Origin: Maribellus maritimus
Lineage (GTDB): Bacteria > Bacteroidota > Bacteroidia > Bacteroidales > Prolixibacteraceae
Length of the DNA stretch: 64,000 nucleotides
NCBI RefSeq assembly: GCF_022267315.1
Contig: NZ_JAIKLE010000012.1
Coordinates: forward strand, 62,001 to 126,000
Direction of reading: 5' to 3'
Shown here: positions 34,296 through 43,613 of the stretch, one piece after another
How the letters are laid out: each line of letters starts with the position of its first letter
Position numbering within the stretch: position 1 is the first letter of the stretch
Translations under genes and position numbers: made by a program
Notes under the pieces: model-generated
Databases searched by the model: none
What the model saw: only the letters and a program-made list of their open reading frames with translations
Told to the model about the DNA's origin: nothing

Positions 34296-34411
34296 TCTAT
34301 ATCTTTTTTTGTGAAGTTTTTCTTCGAAAGTAATTTTCGAAAGATAAAAATTCCCAAAAAATTGAATTATTAAGTAACTTGCCGACCTAAAACCAAAAAA
34401 ACTTAATAACA

Positions 34412-36358
34412 ATGAAAAAATATTTATTTATTACTCTGTTTAGTTTCCTGATTTTAAATCTAAACGCAAAAGAATACACGGTTTCTTCTCCCTCCGGAGA
34501 ATTGAAGGTTACTGTTTCTGTAGATGAAAACATTACTTACGCTGTTTCACTTAATGGAAAAGAAATCATCACGCCTTCCGCAATTTCGATGAAGTTGGAT
34601 GACGGTTTGGTTTTGGGTGAAAACGCAAGAGTCAGAAAAACAAAAACAACGGAAGTAAACCAGGAAATTATTCCGGTAGTGAACAGAAAACACGCTCAAA
34701 TTGAAGATCATTACAATTTGCTCACACTATCTTTCAAAAATTACTCGCTTGAATTCAAAGCTTATAACGACGGAGTAGCTTATCGTTGGGGAGTTGAGAA
34801 GAAAGAACCGTTTAAAGTTGTGAGTGAGCAGGCTACTTTTGCATTTCCGGCAAACCATGAAATTTGGTTCCCCGAAGAAGAGAGTATGTTTACTCATCAG
34901 GAGCGGATTTATGAAAGAGTAAAACTTTCAGATGTAACTCCTAACCGTTTCTGTTCTACGGGAATGCTGGTTGACTGCGGAAACAACACTAAAGTATATA
35001 TATCTGAATCGGATTTAATGGATTATCCCGGAATGTTTTTAAAAGGAAGCACCGAGAATTCAAATGCTTTAGTTGGAAAATACCCAAGCGTAGTTTTGGA
35101 AACCAAACAAAACGGCGACCGTAACGTGGCTCCTACAAAATATGCCGATTATATTGCCGAATGTAAGGGAACAAGAACATTTCCGTGGAGAGCGATGATT
35201 ATTACCGATGATGCCGGATTGGTAGAATCGGAAATGATTTACAAACTGGCTCCTGAAAATGTACTGGAAAATACGGATTGGATAAAACCGGGAAAAGTTG
35301 CCTGGGACTGGTGGAATGCAAACAATATTTACGGTGTTGATTTTGAATCGGGGGTGAATAACAATACATACAAGTATTACATCGATTTTGCGTCGAAATA
35401 CGGATTGGAATACATTATTTTGGATGAAGGCTGGTATCACCTCGAAGACATTATGGATGTGGTTGACGACATCGATATTCAGGAGCTGGTTGATTACGGA
35501 AAACAAAAAAATGTTGGCGTAATTCTTTGGGTAGTATGGAAAGCTCTTGACGATAAACTTATCGAAGCACTTGATCAATTTCAGGAATGGGGTGTAAAAG
35601 GGATTAAAATCGACTTTATGCAGCGCGACGACCAGTGGATGGTTAATTTCTATGAAAAAATAGCGCGTGAATGTGCCAAACGCGAGTTGCTTGTAGACTA
35701 CCACGGGGCCTATAAACCATCAGGTCTCGACAGAAAATACCCCAATGTAATTTCGTATGAAGGTGTAAAAGGCCTGGAAAATGCAAAATGGTCAAATCAA
35801 CCAGACCCGGAACACAATGTTACTTTACCTTTTACAAGAATGGTAGCCGGGCCAATGGATTTTACACCGGGCGCAATGTTAAATGCCAACAAAACCAATT
35901 TTAACGCAGTTTTTACAGAGCCGATGAGTCCGGGAACTCGTTGTCACCAGTTGGGTATGTATGTGGTTTTTGAAAGTCCGCTGCAAATGCTTGCCGACAA
36001 CCCTTCCAATTACTACCGCGAACCGGAATGTATGGAATTTCTGAAAGCTGTTCCGGCTGTTTGGGACGATACCAAAGTTTTGGAAGCAAAAGTAAGCGAC
36101 TACATAGCAGTGGCCCGTAAATCAGGCGATAAATGGTTTGTTGGTGCAATGACCGACTGGGATCCGCGTACACTAAATTTGGATCTAAGTTTCCTTGGAG
36201 ATGGAAATTATACAATGGAAATTTGGAAAGACGGTGTAAATGCCGATAAACATGCTGCCGATTTTTCACAGGAAAAAATAACCGTAAGCAGTTCATCAAA
36301 AGTAAAAGTAGAAATGGCACCCGGCGGTGGTTGGGTAGCAGTTATTACAAAAAAGTAA
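34412..36358 (+). CDS. Glycoside hydrolase family 97 protein
   Basis: A 648-aa exported glycosidase. The N-terminal beta-sandwich (about 25-270) leads into a TIM barrel (GKVAWDWWNANNIYGVDF, LEYIILDEGWYHLED) and a C-terminal beta domain. GH97 has an inverting alpha-glucosidase branch (SusB) and a retaining alpha-galactosidase branch. GIKIDFMQ with Asp401 and ISYEG with Glu450 look like the nucleophile and acid/base of the retaining type, so I favour alpha-galactosidase-like activity. A calcium site is likely. A strong terminator follows. No SusC/SusD pair is next to it. Confidence 0.9.
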   Translation: MKKYLFITLFSFLILNLNAKEYTVSSPSGELKVTVSVDENITYAVSLNGKEIITPSAISMKLDDGLVLGENARVRKTKTTEVNQEIIPVVNRKHAQIEDHYNLLTLSFKNYSLEFKAYNDGVAYRWGVEKKEPFKVVSEQATFAFPANHEIWFPEEESMFTHQERIYERVKLSDVTPNRFCSTGMLVDCGNNTKVYISESDLMDYPGMFLKGSTENSNALVGKYPSVVLETKQNGDRNVAPTKYADYIAECKGTRTFPWRAMIITDDAGLVESEMIYKLAPENVLENTDWIKPGKVAWDWWNANNIYGVDFESGVNNNTYKYYIDFASKYGLEYIILDEGWYHLEDIMDVVDDIDIQELVDYGKQKNVGVILWVVWKALDDKLIEALDQFQEWGVKGIKIDFMQRDDQWMVNFYEKIARECAKRELLVDYHGAYKPSGLDRKYPNVISYEGVKGLENAKWSNQPDPEHNVTLPFTRMVAGPMDFTPGAMLNANKTNFNAVFTEPMSPGTRCHQLGMYVVFESPLQMLADNPSNYYREPECMEFLKAVPAVWDDTKVLEAKVSDYIAVARKSGDKWFVGAMTDWDPRTLNLDLSFLGDGNYTMEIWKDGVNADKHAADFSQEKITVSSSSKVKVEMAPGGGWVAVITKK

Positions 36359-36395
36359 AATGTGAGATTTTAGTACCAGGATAAAAATATAATGT

Positions 36396-36430
36396 AAAAA
36401 AGGTTGAGTTTTCCGAACTCAACCTTTTTT
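36396..36430. terminator. Bidirectional intrinsic terminator
   Basis: A 15-bp perfect stem (36396-36410 and 36416-36430) with a TTCCG loop, A6 before and T6 after. It serves GH97 and the convergent response-regulator gene. Confidence 0.92.
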
Positions 36431-36464
36431 ATTCTGTACTCCGTATTATTAATCTCACTTTTAT

Positions 36465-37214
36465 TCATCTGTCCATCCAAAGCTTAAACTCCCCTGCTTT
36501 GTCGCGGCTAACAATTAGTCCTTCCGAAGAAAAATTATGAAGTTTCAATTTTAGCCGGCTTGTTGAATAACTTAATATTTCAGAGATAGAATTGATATTG
36601 ACCAAAAAATTACGGTTTATCCGAAAAAACAATTCCGGGGCCACTAACTTTTGTATCTGGTCAAGTGAATAATCCAGATCGTAATTCTTACCGGTTTTCG
36701 TCTTTAGAAATGTTGAACGTTCTTCAACAAAAAAACAGGAAATATTTTCAACCGGCACTGATTGAAAGTGAGTTCCTATTTTCACCAGGAACCTCGATTT
36801 ATAAGTCTTTGCCATGTGCTCAAACACTTTCGAAATATTTATTTCTGTTTGTTTTGCAGTATAAATATTCCTGTATTTACGCAGCGAATTTTCAAGGGCA
36901 GCTTTCTCAACCGGTTTTAAAAGATAATCCACACTGTTTACTTTAAACGCCCGAATGGCATATTCGTCAAATGCAGTGGTAAAAATAACCGGGACTTCAA
37001 TTTTTAAGGTGTCAAAAATTTCGAAGGATATGCCGTCATCAAGTTGAATGTCCATAAAAACAAGATTGGGCGAAACATTTGCAGAAAACCAGTTTACCGA
37101 TTCCTCAACCGACTCCAGTACTTTTAAAACTTCAATGCCGGAATCGACCTGTTTTAAAAGCCGCTGTAGTTTTTCAGCAGCCAAACGTTCATCTTCTACA
37201 ATTACTACTTTCAT
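36465..37214 (-). CDS. LytTR-type response regulator
   Basis: A 249-aa regulator. The receiver domain (1-120) has the phospho-acceptor Asp55 in FMDIQLDDG, acidic EDE at 7-9 and the Lys of LKPVEK. The C-terminal LytTR DNA-binding domain follows (FFVEERSTFLKTKTGKNYDLDYSLDQIQ, FFRINRNFLVNINSISEI). Its start overlaps the end of the kinase gene by 4 bp, so the pair is translationally coupled. Confidence 0.93.
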   Translation of the reverse strand: MKVVIVEDERLAAEKLQRLLKQVDSGIEVLKVLESVEESVNWFSANVSPNLVFMDIQLDDGISFEIFDTLKIEVPVIFTTAFDEYAIRAFKVNSVDYLLKPVEKAALENSLRKYRNIYTAKQTEINISKVFEHMAKTYKSRFLVKIGTHFQSVPVENISCFFVEERSTFLKTKTGKNYDLDYSLDQIQKLVAPELFFRINRNFLVNINSISEILSYSTSRLKLKLHNFSSEGLIVSRDKAGEFKLWMDR

Positions 37215-38245
37215 ATGGATTCAATCTTAACAGGAATTTTTACAACAAACTCACTTTCAGTTTCACGAATTTCCACCTCCTGGTTTAGTATTAATTTACA
37301 CCGTTCATTTAAATTTTTCAGCCCTATTTTAGAGGATTCTTCCCATCTTGTTTTCTTTTGTAAATTATTTCGAATAACCAACTTGTCCAATCCATCAGTG
37401 CGAATGATAATTTCCAACGGATTGTTGCGCGTTGCAGAGTTATGTTTTAAGGCATTTTCAACCAGAAGTTGTAAAGAAACCGGTAGCACTTTGGCTCCCG
37501 GCATTTCACTGATTTCAATTTTCAAATCAATCTTTTCTTCGTCTCTTATTTTCCGCAGGTAAAAATAGTCTCTTACAAAATCAATTTCTTCAGAAAGCGG
37601 CACCAGCTCTTTTTCTTTATCACGAAGAACATAACGATAAATATGTGACAGCTTTTGAATAAATTCTTCTGAAAGATCAGGATTTTCGCGAACCAACGAT
37701 GAAAGTGTGTTCAAACTGTTAAAAAGAAAATGCGGGTTCACCTGGTTTTTTAAAGTTTCGTACTGAAAAACGAGCTTTTCCCGTGTGAGCTTTTGCTCGC
37801 GTTGCAAAGCTTCTGCCCATTGGACGTAAAAAAAGAAAAGCGCACCCAACGAAAAACCAATAAGTGCGGCCGTTAAAAAACCTTTCATCTCTATTTCTCT
37901 CAACCCGATAAAATAGTAACTAAAGTCAGCGCCGTTTAACACAAAATTTGCGGTGTAAACCGTCATAAAAATTACAAACGCAATAGCCAAAACGGCAAGG
38001 TAAAACTTTAACAAACGCGAAACCATTTTACGTTTGTAGTTAACTGATTCTCTTTTTATATCTCTGAAAAAACGATTTCCCAACCACAGAAATATTTCAA
38101 GCTGAATATAGGTCAAAACCAACATGTTCCATAAACCAGAGCCGAACAACTTTCCGCGAAGAACCAAACTAAAAAAAAGCGAGATACCCAAAGCTCCGCC
38201 AAAAACTTTTAACCGGGTAAAAAATATCTTCTTTGAAACTTTCAC
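37211..38245 (-). CDS. LytS-type sensor histidine kinase
   Basis: A 344-aa membrane kinase. Four hydrophobic segments in the first 145 residues form the sensor; the His_kinase domain carries QVNPHFLFNSLNTL with His172 as phosphorylation site, and a compact HATPase domain follows (LLVENALKHN, GLKNLNERCKLI). Such short kinases pair with LytTR regulators, here the overlapping downstream gene. The signal is unknown. Confidence 0.92.
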   Translation of the reverse strand: MKVSKKIFFTRLKVFGGALGISLFFSLVLRGKLFGSGLWNMLVLTYIQLEIFLWLGNRFFRDIKRESVNYKRKMVSRLLKFYLAVLAIAFVIFMTVYTANFVLNGADFSYYFIGLREIEMKGFLTAALIGFSLGALFFFYVQWAEALQREQKLTREKLVFQYETLKNQVNPHFLFNSLNTLSSLVRENPDLSEEFIQKLSHIYRYVLRDKEKELVPLSEEIDFVRDYFYLRKIRDEEKIDLKIEISEMPGAKVLPVSLQLLVENALKHNSATRNNPLEIIIRTDGLDKLVIRNNLQKKTRWEESSKIGLKNLNERCKLILNQEVEIRETESEFVVKIPVKIESI

Positions 38246-38427
38246 ATGTTCGTTTTTTGGTGTTTTAACTCAATATTACCGGAAATAAAATTCAGCAGAA
38301 AAACCGGCATTTGAAAATAAATCTTGCTGAATCGTAAATTTTAGACGCTTATTCGTAAAATGAGAGGACTTTCCGCTTGCTAAAATCAAAACAGGCAATT
38401 AGTTTTATAACACAAAATTAGTTTAGA

Positions 38428-39654
38428 ATGAAAACTTTACACCTCATTTTTTTAATTTTTCTTTTTAGCGGAAAAGGATTTAGTCAGCCTCCCATCCCTG
38501 AGACTGAATGGAAACATTATTCTTCGGAAAACGGAGATCTGGAGGTTCCCAACGGCAGCGAACAACAAACAAGTTGCGCTGTTTTTGACATCGACAAAGA
38601 CGGAATAAATGATTTTATTGTCGCTGAGCGAGTGCAGGCGCCGGCAGTAGTTTGGTACAAAAAAAACGGAGAAAAGTGGGACAGATACATTTTAGATGCC
38701 GGGCTTTTGCGAATTGAAGCAGGTGCAGCAGTTTGGGATATTGATAACGATGGTGACCTGGATCCCGTTTTTGGTGGCGAATCCCGCTCCAGCGAAGTAT
38801 GGTGGTGGGAAAATCCATATCCCGATTACAGTCCGGAAATACCCTGGAAACGCCATACCATAAAAAAATCGGGCGCCACCAAACACCACGACCAGCTTTT
38901 TGGGGATTTTGACGGAGATGGTTCAATGGAGCTGGCATTCTGGAACCAGAATGCAAATACGCTATTCCTGGCTGAAATTCCGAAAAACCCGCGAGAAAGT
39001 GAAGAGTGGGAAATGATTCCGATTTATTCCTACGCAAACGACAGCGAAATGCAACCTCCGGGTGAAATGCCAGGCTGGAAACGTGTAAATGAACACGAAG
39101 GGCTGGCCAAAGCCGACATTGACGGAGATGGTATTACCGATATTATCGGCGGAGGCCGGTGGTTTAAAAAAATAGGAGACAAAAAATTGCAGGAAAATAT
39201 TGTAGATGCCTCTTACTCTTTCTCTCGTTCTGCAGCAGCACAACTTATTGAAGGTGGACGACCGGAAATTGTACTTGTGGTTGGCGATGGAATTGCTCCC
39301 ATGTTTTTGTATGAATGGCAAAACGGAACATGGAAACGAAAAACTTTAATTACTGAAATTGACAACGGTCATTCGATAGAAATTATTGATTTTAACGGCG
39401 ATGGACACCTCGATATTTTTAATGCAGAAATGCGGTTTAGCGAACAGCACAATCCTGACGCAAAACTTCGGATTCTACTTGGCGACGGAAAGGGAAATTT
39501 TACCGACTATATAATTAACGAAGGTTTTAGCCACCACGAAGCTAAAATTGCCGACCTTGATGGCGACGGAGACTATGATATTCTTTCAAAACCCTACGCT
39601 TTCCGGGCCCCGGGAATCGATATCTGGCTGCAAAATGGCACAAACAAAAAATAA
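38428..39654 (+). CDS. FG-GAP/VCBS repeat protein, exported
   Basis: A 408-aa protein with a signal peptide (ending KGFSQ) and a seven-bladed-propeller-like set of calcium loops: FDIDKDGIND, WDIDNDGDLD, GDFDGDGSME, ADIDGDGITD, IDFNGDGHLD, ADLDGDGDYD. Each repeat has the DxDxDG form seen in integrin-like FG-GAP domains. It may bind polysaccharide or act as a lyase-like propeller; no catalytic signature is recognised. It ends 9 bp before the TfoX-like gene. Confidence 0.85.
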   Translation: MKTLHLIFLIFLFSGKGFSQPPIPETEWKHYSSENGDLEVPNGSEQQTSCAVFDIDKDGINDFIVAERVQAPAVVWYKKNGEKWDRYILDAGLLRIEAGAAVWDIDNDGDLDPVFGGESRSSEVWWWENPYPDYSPEIPWKRHTIKKSGATKHHDQLFGDFDGDGSMELAFWNQNANTLFLAEIPKNPRESEEWEMIPIYSYANDSEMQPPGEMPGWKRVNEHEGLAKADIDGDGITDIIGGGRWFKKIGDKKLQENIVDASYSFSRSAAAQLIEGGRPEIVLVVGDGIAPMFLYEWQNGTWKRKTLITEIDNGHSIEIIDFNGDGHLDIFNAEMRFSEQHNPDAKLRILLGDGKGNFTDYIINEGFSHHEAKIADLDGDGDYDILSKPYAFRAPGIDIWLQNGTNKK

Positions 39655-39663
39655 CAGAGAAAA

Positions 39664-40014
39664 ATGGCTTACTGCGAATATCTGGCCGACCGTGTCCGCA
39701 ATTCATTAAAAGGAAACAAAATAGGATTTGAAGAGAAAAAAATGTTTGGTACCCTTAGTTTTTTTGTGGATGAAAAATTGTGTGTTGGAGTGTCCGGAGA
39801 AGAGTTATTGGTTCGTATTCCTCCGGAGGATCAAGATAAATATTTGCAAAATAAAGATTGCCGTTTGCTCGATGATTCCGGCAAGTCGATGAAAGGGTTC
39901 CTGTTAATTAACGCTGAAGCAGTAGATATGGATGAGGATTTGGATAAATGGGTAAAACGTTGTCTGGAGTTTAACCCAAAAGCAAAATCGGGCAAAAAGA
40001 AAAGAAGTATGTAG
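39664..40014 (+). CDS. TfoX/Sxy N-terminal domain protein
   Basis: A 116-aa protein of the TfoX_N type: KKMFGTLSFFVDEKLCVGVSGEELLVRIPPED is the signature, with a Lys/Arg-rich tail. In gamma-proteobacteria TfoX activates competence genes; stand-alone N-terminal domains in Bacteroidota have no assigned role. It is closely spaced (9 bp) behind the FG-GAP gene. Confidence 0.85.
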   Translation: MAYCEYLADRVRNSLKGNKIGFEEKKMFGTLSFFVDEKLCVGVSGEELLVRIPPEDQDKYLQNKDCRLLDDSGKSMKGFLLINAEAVDMDEDLDKWVKRCLEFNPKAKSGKKKRSM

Positions 40015-40076
40015 ATTGTTGGTTTTTACCAAATTACTTATCTTTATAACTGCCAAAATCTTTTAAACCAAATAAA

Positions 40077-41072
40077 ATGAAACGCCTTCTTCACCTTCTG
40101 TTTTTGTTTTCAATGTTTATTTCCTGCAATGAAAAAAATGATCAGTTAATCAATACAGAACCAGAACCAGAGTTGGAGGCTGAAGTTGTTGATTCTTCTT
40201 ATGTAGGATTCAATATGTATTTTTTGAAAGATGAAAGTTTAACAGGGGCCGATGTTTCCAATGCAGACATAAATAAACTGGAATTACTAAAACCACCATT
40301 TGTAGCTCAGGGGAATATTGAATTGTACGACACTTCTGTTCATGCCATTTATTTGAACAAATCCGTAGATTTTCCAGAGTTAGGAATATCAGTTTATGGA
40401 AGACCTTTCGTGGTCGCAATTGATTCAGTTCGACATTATACTGGCGTAATTTGGCCCGGGTATTCTTCGACAAGCTACAAAGGACCCGTTATTGATGTTA
40501 TGCCAAGACTTTATCCACACGATATTATAAAAATCTCAACAGGTAGAATTCCGATGGAACATGATTTTCGCATGAACGATACGATTATTCAGACTTTAAG
40601 AAATTATGAGATTTTCCATGCCGGTATTGATTGTTCTATCGATTCTGTAAAAATTATCGAAAACGATTCAATAAACAATCGTTGCAAGCTGCGGTATACT
40701 TTCACCATTAAAAATAACGACGAATTAAATCTTTATGTTTTTGATCCTCTGATTATGGGAGAAGCACATTTCCATTACTACCATAATGGAGTGTTTTTAA
40801 GAACTACAGAAAAAATTTATCAGAGCACAAGCGGTTCACAGGCTCCTGCGGAAAGTGACAACCCACTGGATTGGATGATAAGATTAAACAGTGGTGAAAC
40901 AATAACCCGAACTGTTCAAAAATCGGGATACCCTTTTATTCCCAAAGGGACTTACGAATGTGGATTCCGCTTTTCGGGAATATTCTCCCTTAAAAAGCCG
41001 GACAGGGAAAAGCCGGATGGCAGAGTTTGGATGGGAGACAGACTGGCAAAAAGTTCAGCAATAATTAACTGA
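40077..41072 (+). CDS. Hypothetical lipoprotein, 331 aa
   Basis: A lipoprotein (FISC, Cys about 17) with an acidic Glu/Pro stretch (TEPEPELEAEV) after the anchor. The rest is beta-rich and of no family I recognise. LYVFDPLIMGEAHFHYYHNGV and the late SGETITRTVQKSGYPF recall immunoglobulin-like or intracellular-proteinase-inhibitor-type (BsuPI) folds, but this is a weak impression. It is followed by a terminator. Confidence 0.7.
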   Translation: MKRLLHLLFLFSMFISCNEKNDQLINTEPEPELEAEVVDSSYVGFNMYFLKDESLTGADVSNADINKLELLKPPFVAQGNIELYDTSVHAIYLNKSVDFPELGISVYGRPFVVAIDSVRHYTGVIWPGYSSTSYKGPVIDVMPRLYPHDIIKISTGRIPMEHDFRMNDTIIQTLRNYEIFHAGIDCSIDSVKIIENDSINNRCKLRYTFTIKNNDELNLYVFDPLIMGEAHFHYYHNGVFLRTTEKIYQSTSGSQAPAESDNPLDWMIRLNSGETITRTVQKSGYPFIPKGTYECGFRFSGIFSLKKPDREKPDGRVWMGDRLAKSSAIIN

Positions 41073-41085
41073 TTCTTTAAATAAA

Positions 41086-41117
41086 AAAAGCTGCCCAAAT
41101 CAAATCGAACAGCTTTT
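41086..41117. terminator. Intrinsic terminator between convergent genes
   Basis: AAAAGCTG (41086-41093) pairs with CAGCTTTT (41110-41117) around a 16-nt loop. Confidence 0.7.
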
Positions 41118-41139
41118 CAAGTCATATTTTTACATCTTT

Positions 41140-42822
41140 CTATTTCCCTTTTGCAATATCAATTCCGATGCGCTGACCTTTGTATTTAGCATTTTTAAAT
41201 GATTTCAATACCTCTTTTTCGAAACGTTTATCAACTTCAAAAAACGAAAAACTTTTCAGCACCTCTATATTTCCAATCTCAACGCTTTTATTGGGCAAAT
41301 TCTGGTTCACTAAATCGATAATGGTCCGTTTACTGACACCGTTCTTTTTCCCCAAATTAAAAAAGAATCGGGAAAACTCATAACCGCCTCTCCTCCTGTC
41401 ATTGCGGTCGCTTCGATCATTTCGGTCACCTCTTTTTTTACGGTCGCGTTTTCTGCTCCGCCGCCCTTCCGGGTAATCATCGTTTTGTTTGGATTCATCC
41501 ACATTAATATCGGGTGCATTTTTATAATAATCGAGGAATCGATTAAATTCAACCGAAACAAAACGTTTGATCAGTTCTTCACGATCGAGCCAGGCCAGTT
41601 TTTTGTAGATTACCGGCATAAATTCGCCAATTTGTGATTCGTTTACTTCAATCCTCTCCACCTTGTCGATAAGACTAAAGAGCTGCTTTTCACAAATTTC
41701 CTTTCCGGAGGGAACCTCTTTTTTAACAAACTTTTTATTTACAATTTTTTCAACCTGGCGTAATTTACCTTTTTCACGCAGGTGAATCAAAGTAACAGAA
41801 ATACCTTTTTTCCCTGCACGTCCTGTTCTGCCACTACGATGAATATAAACTTCCGGATCATCCGGCAAATTATAATTTATAACGTGTGTCAGGTCGTTCA
41901 CATCCAACCCACGCGCTGCCACATCGGTAGCCACCAACATTTGTAGATGTTTTCCCCGGAAACGAGCCATTACATGATCGCGCTGTGCCTGCGATAAATC
42001 ACCATGCAGTGCGTCGGCATTGTATCCATCCTGCATCAATTTATCAGCAACTTCTTTGGTTTCCATTCGGGTACGACAAAATATAATTCCGTAAATATTC
42101 GGATTGACGTCGGCAACTCGTTTTAACGCCAGGTACCTGTCTTTTGCATGAACCACATAATAATTGTGTTCCACATTCTCAGCACCGGTATTTTTCTTCC
42201 CAACTGAAATTTCAAATGGATTGCTCATGTATTTGTTTGCAATACCTACAATTTCTTTAGGCATTGTAGCCGAAAACAGCAAAGTTTGTTTTCCTTCCGG
42301 CGAATTTTCCAAGATTGCATCCAAATCGTCTTTAAAACCCATGGAAAGCATCTCGTCAGCCTCATCTAACACAAGCCACTGAATATCGTTTACTTTCAGC
42401 TTTTTACGTTTGATTAAATCGAGTGTTCTTCCGGGTGTTCCGACTACAATCTGTGCGCCTCGCTCCAAATCTTTAATTTGCTTTTTTATATCGGCGCCAC
42501 CATAAAGAACGGCTACATTAATTTTGGGAAGATGTTTTGAAAATGTATTGATATCATTGGCAATCTGAAGTGCCAGTTCCCGGGTTGGGCTTAATATCAA
42601 AGCCTGAGAATCTTTGTTTGATGTATCAATCTGCTGAATAATTGGCAACCCAAAAGCGGCAGTTTTCCCCGTTCCGGTTTGCGCCAGGGCAACCATATCC
42701 TGTTTTTCTTCCAATAAAAATGGAATTGTTTTTTCCTGAACTGGTGTGGGCTGCTCAAAACCAAGTTCTTCAATTGCCAACTGAATTTCGGAGCTTAGCC
42801 CCATTTCATTAAATAATGTCAT
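41140..42822 (-). CDS. deaD: DEAD-box ATP-dependent RNA helicase
   Basis: A 560-aa helicase. The Q motif (FEQPTPVQEKTIPF), motif I AQTGTGKT (47-54), motif II DEAD (153-156), motif III SAT and motif VI HRSGRTGRAGK are intact. After a linker rich in Arg, Asp and Lys (about 455-480) comes the DbpA/CsdA RNA-binding domain (FFNLGKKNGVSKRTIIDLVN, EVLKSFSFFEVDKRFE). It probably acts in ribosome assembly and cold adaptation. It has a short leader from its own promoter. Confidence 0.92.
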   Translation of the reverse strand: MTLFNEMGLSSEIQLAIEELGFEQPTPVQEKTIPFLLEEKQDMVALAQTGTGKTAAFGLPIIQQIDTSNKDSQALILSPTRELALQIANDINTFSKHLPKINVAVLYGGADIKKQIKDLERGAQIVVGTPGRTLDLIKRKKLKVNDIQWLVLDEADEMLSMGFKDDLDAILENSPEGKQTLLFSATMPKEIVGIANKYMSNPFEISVGKKNTGAENVEHNYYVVHAKDRYLALKRVADVNPNIYGIIFCRTRMETKEVADKLMQDGYNADALHGDLSQAQRDHVMARFRGKHLQMLVATDVAARGLDVNDLTHVINYNLPDDPEVYIHRSGRTGRAGKKGISVTLIHLREKGKLRQVEKIVNKKFVKKEVPSGKEICEKQLFSLIDKVERIEVNESQIGEFMPVIYKKLAWLDREELIKRFVSVEFNRFLDYYKNAPDINVDESKQNDDYPEGRRSRKRDRKKRGDRNDRSDRNDRRRGGYEFSRFFFNLGKKNGVSKRTIIDLVNQNLPNKSVEIGNIEVLKSFSFFEVDKRFEKEVLKSFKNAKYKGQRIGIDIAKGK

Positions 42823-42849
42823 TCAAATACTTCTATAAAATAATGCGCG

Positions 42850-42857
42850 CAAAGGTA
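42850..42857 (-). promoter_or_regulatory. Candidate -7 element for deaD
   Basis: On the minus strand TACCTTTG fits TAnnTTTG and lies 28 bp before the ATG at 42822. The -33 region lacks a clear TTG. Confidence 0.45.
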
Positions 42858-42971
42858 TTCTTTTAAAATGAAATACAGGCATTTATAGCTTTTTCTTTTT
42901 GATTGTAAACAAATCGTATCTACTGGAAACTATAAAACAGTAGTTCTAATCTTCCAGGTAAACAATCAAAT

Positions 42972-43613
42972 TTACTTTGGAACGAATATTTTATTTTTTA
43001 TTGCATATATCACAAGCCCCGTGCGGTTTCGCAAATTTAATTTTTCAAACAAAGCATCTCTGTATCCTTCTATTGTTTTCGGGCTTAAATACATTTCTCC
43101 GGCAATCTCCTTGTATGTTTTTTCACTGCAGGCGTGCCGAATAAATTCAATTTCCCGTTCTTTCAGGGAAAAGGCGCTGTCTCCTCTGTTTTCCAGTGAA
43201 TGAATTAAAACCTGTGAAACGGTATTCGTATAATAATAGCCCTGTTTCAAAACCTCAAGCAAGGCATTTTTAAGTTCAGTTTTTTTTACATCTTTTAATA
43301 AATATCCTTTCGCACCTGCACGTAGCATTTTTATAATGGTTGTTTCATCTTCTTCCACGGAAAGCGCCAGTACTTTTACTTCAGGAAAGTATTCTTTTAA
43401 ATGAGCAGTAGTTTCAATTCCGTTTAGAATTGGCATATTCACATCCATCAAAACAACATCAGGAATGTTTTTAGGATCTTTGAATTTTGTGAGCAATTCC
43501 TGTCCGTTTTTACAAACATAAAGTACAGAAAAATGATCAAAATTGTCGACCAGGTCACCTATCGCCTGTGACAGAAGGGTATGATCATCTACTACAACTA
43601 CAGTATAATTCAT
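42972..43613 (-). CDS. NarL/FixJ-type response regulator
   Basis: A 213-aa regulator: receiver domain with Asp57 in VLMDVNMP, then a LuxR-type helix-turn-helix (LKEREIEFIRHACSEKTYKEIAGEMYLSPKTIEGY). It overlaps the kinase gene by 4 bp. It is the last gene of the four-gene operon beginning at 45735. Confidence 0.93.
   Translation of the reverse strand: MNYTVVVVDDHTLLSQAIGDLVDNFDHFSVLYVCKNGQELLTKFKDPKNIPDVVLMDVNMPILNGIETTAHLKEYFPEVKVLALSVEEDETTIIKMLRAGAKGYLLKDVKKTELKNALLEVLKQGYYYTNTVSQVLIHSLENRGDSAFSLKEREIEFIRHACSEKTYKEIAGEMYLSPKTIEGYRDALFEKLNLRNRTGLVIYAIKNKIFVPK

Noticed and set aside
35069-35704. 211-codon minus-strand frame inside GH97
   Set aside because: Antisense to a clear GH97 gene; aromatic-rich, low-complexity translation with no motif.
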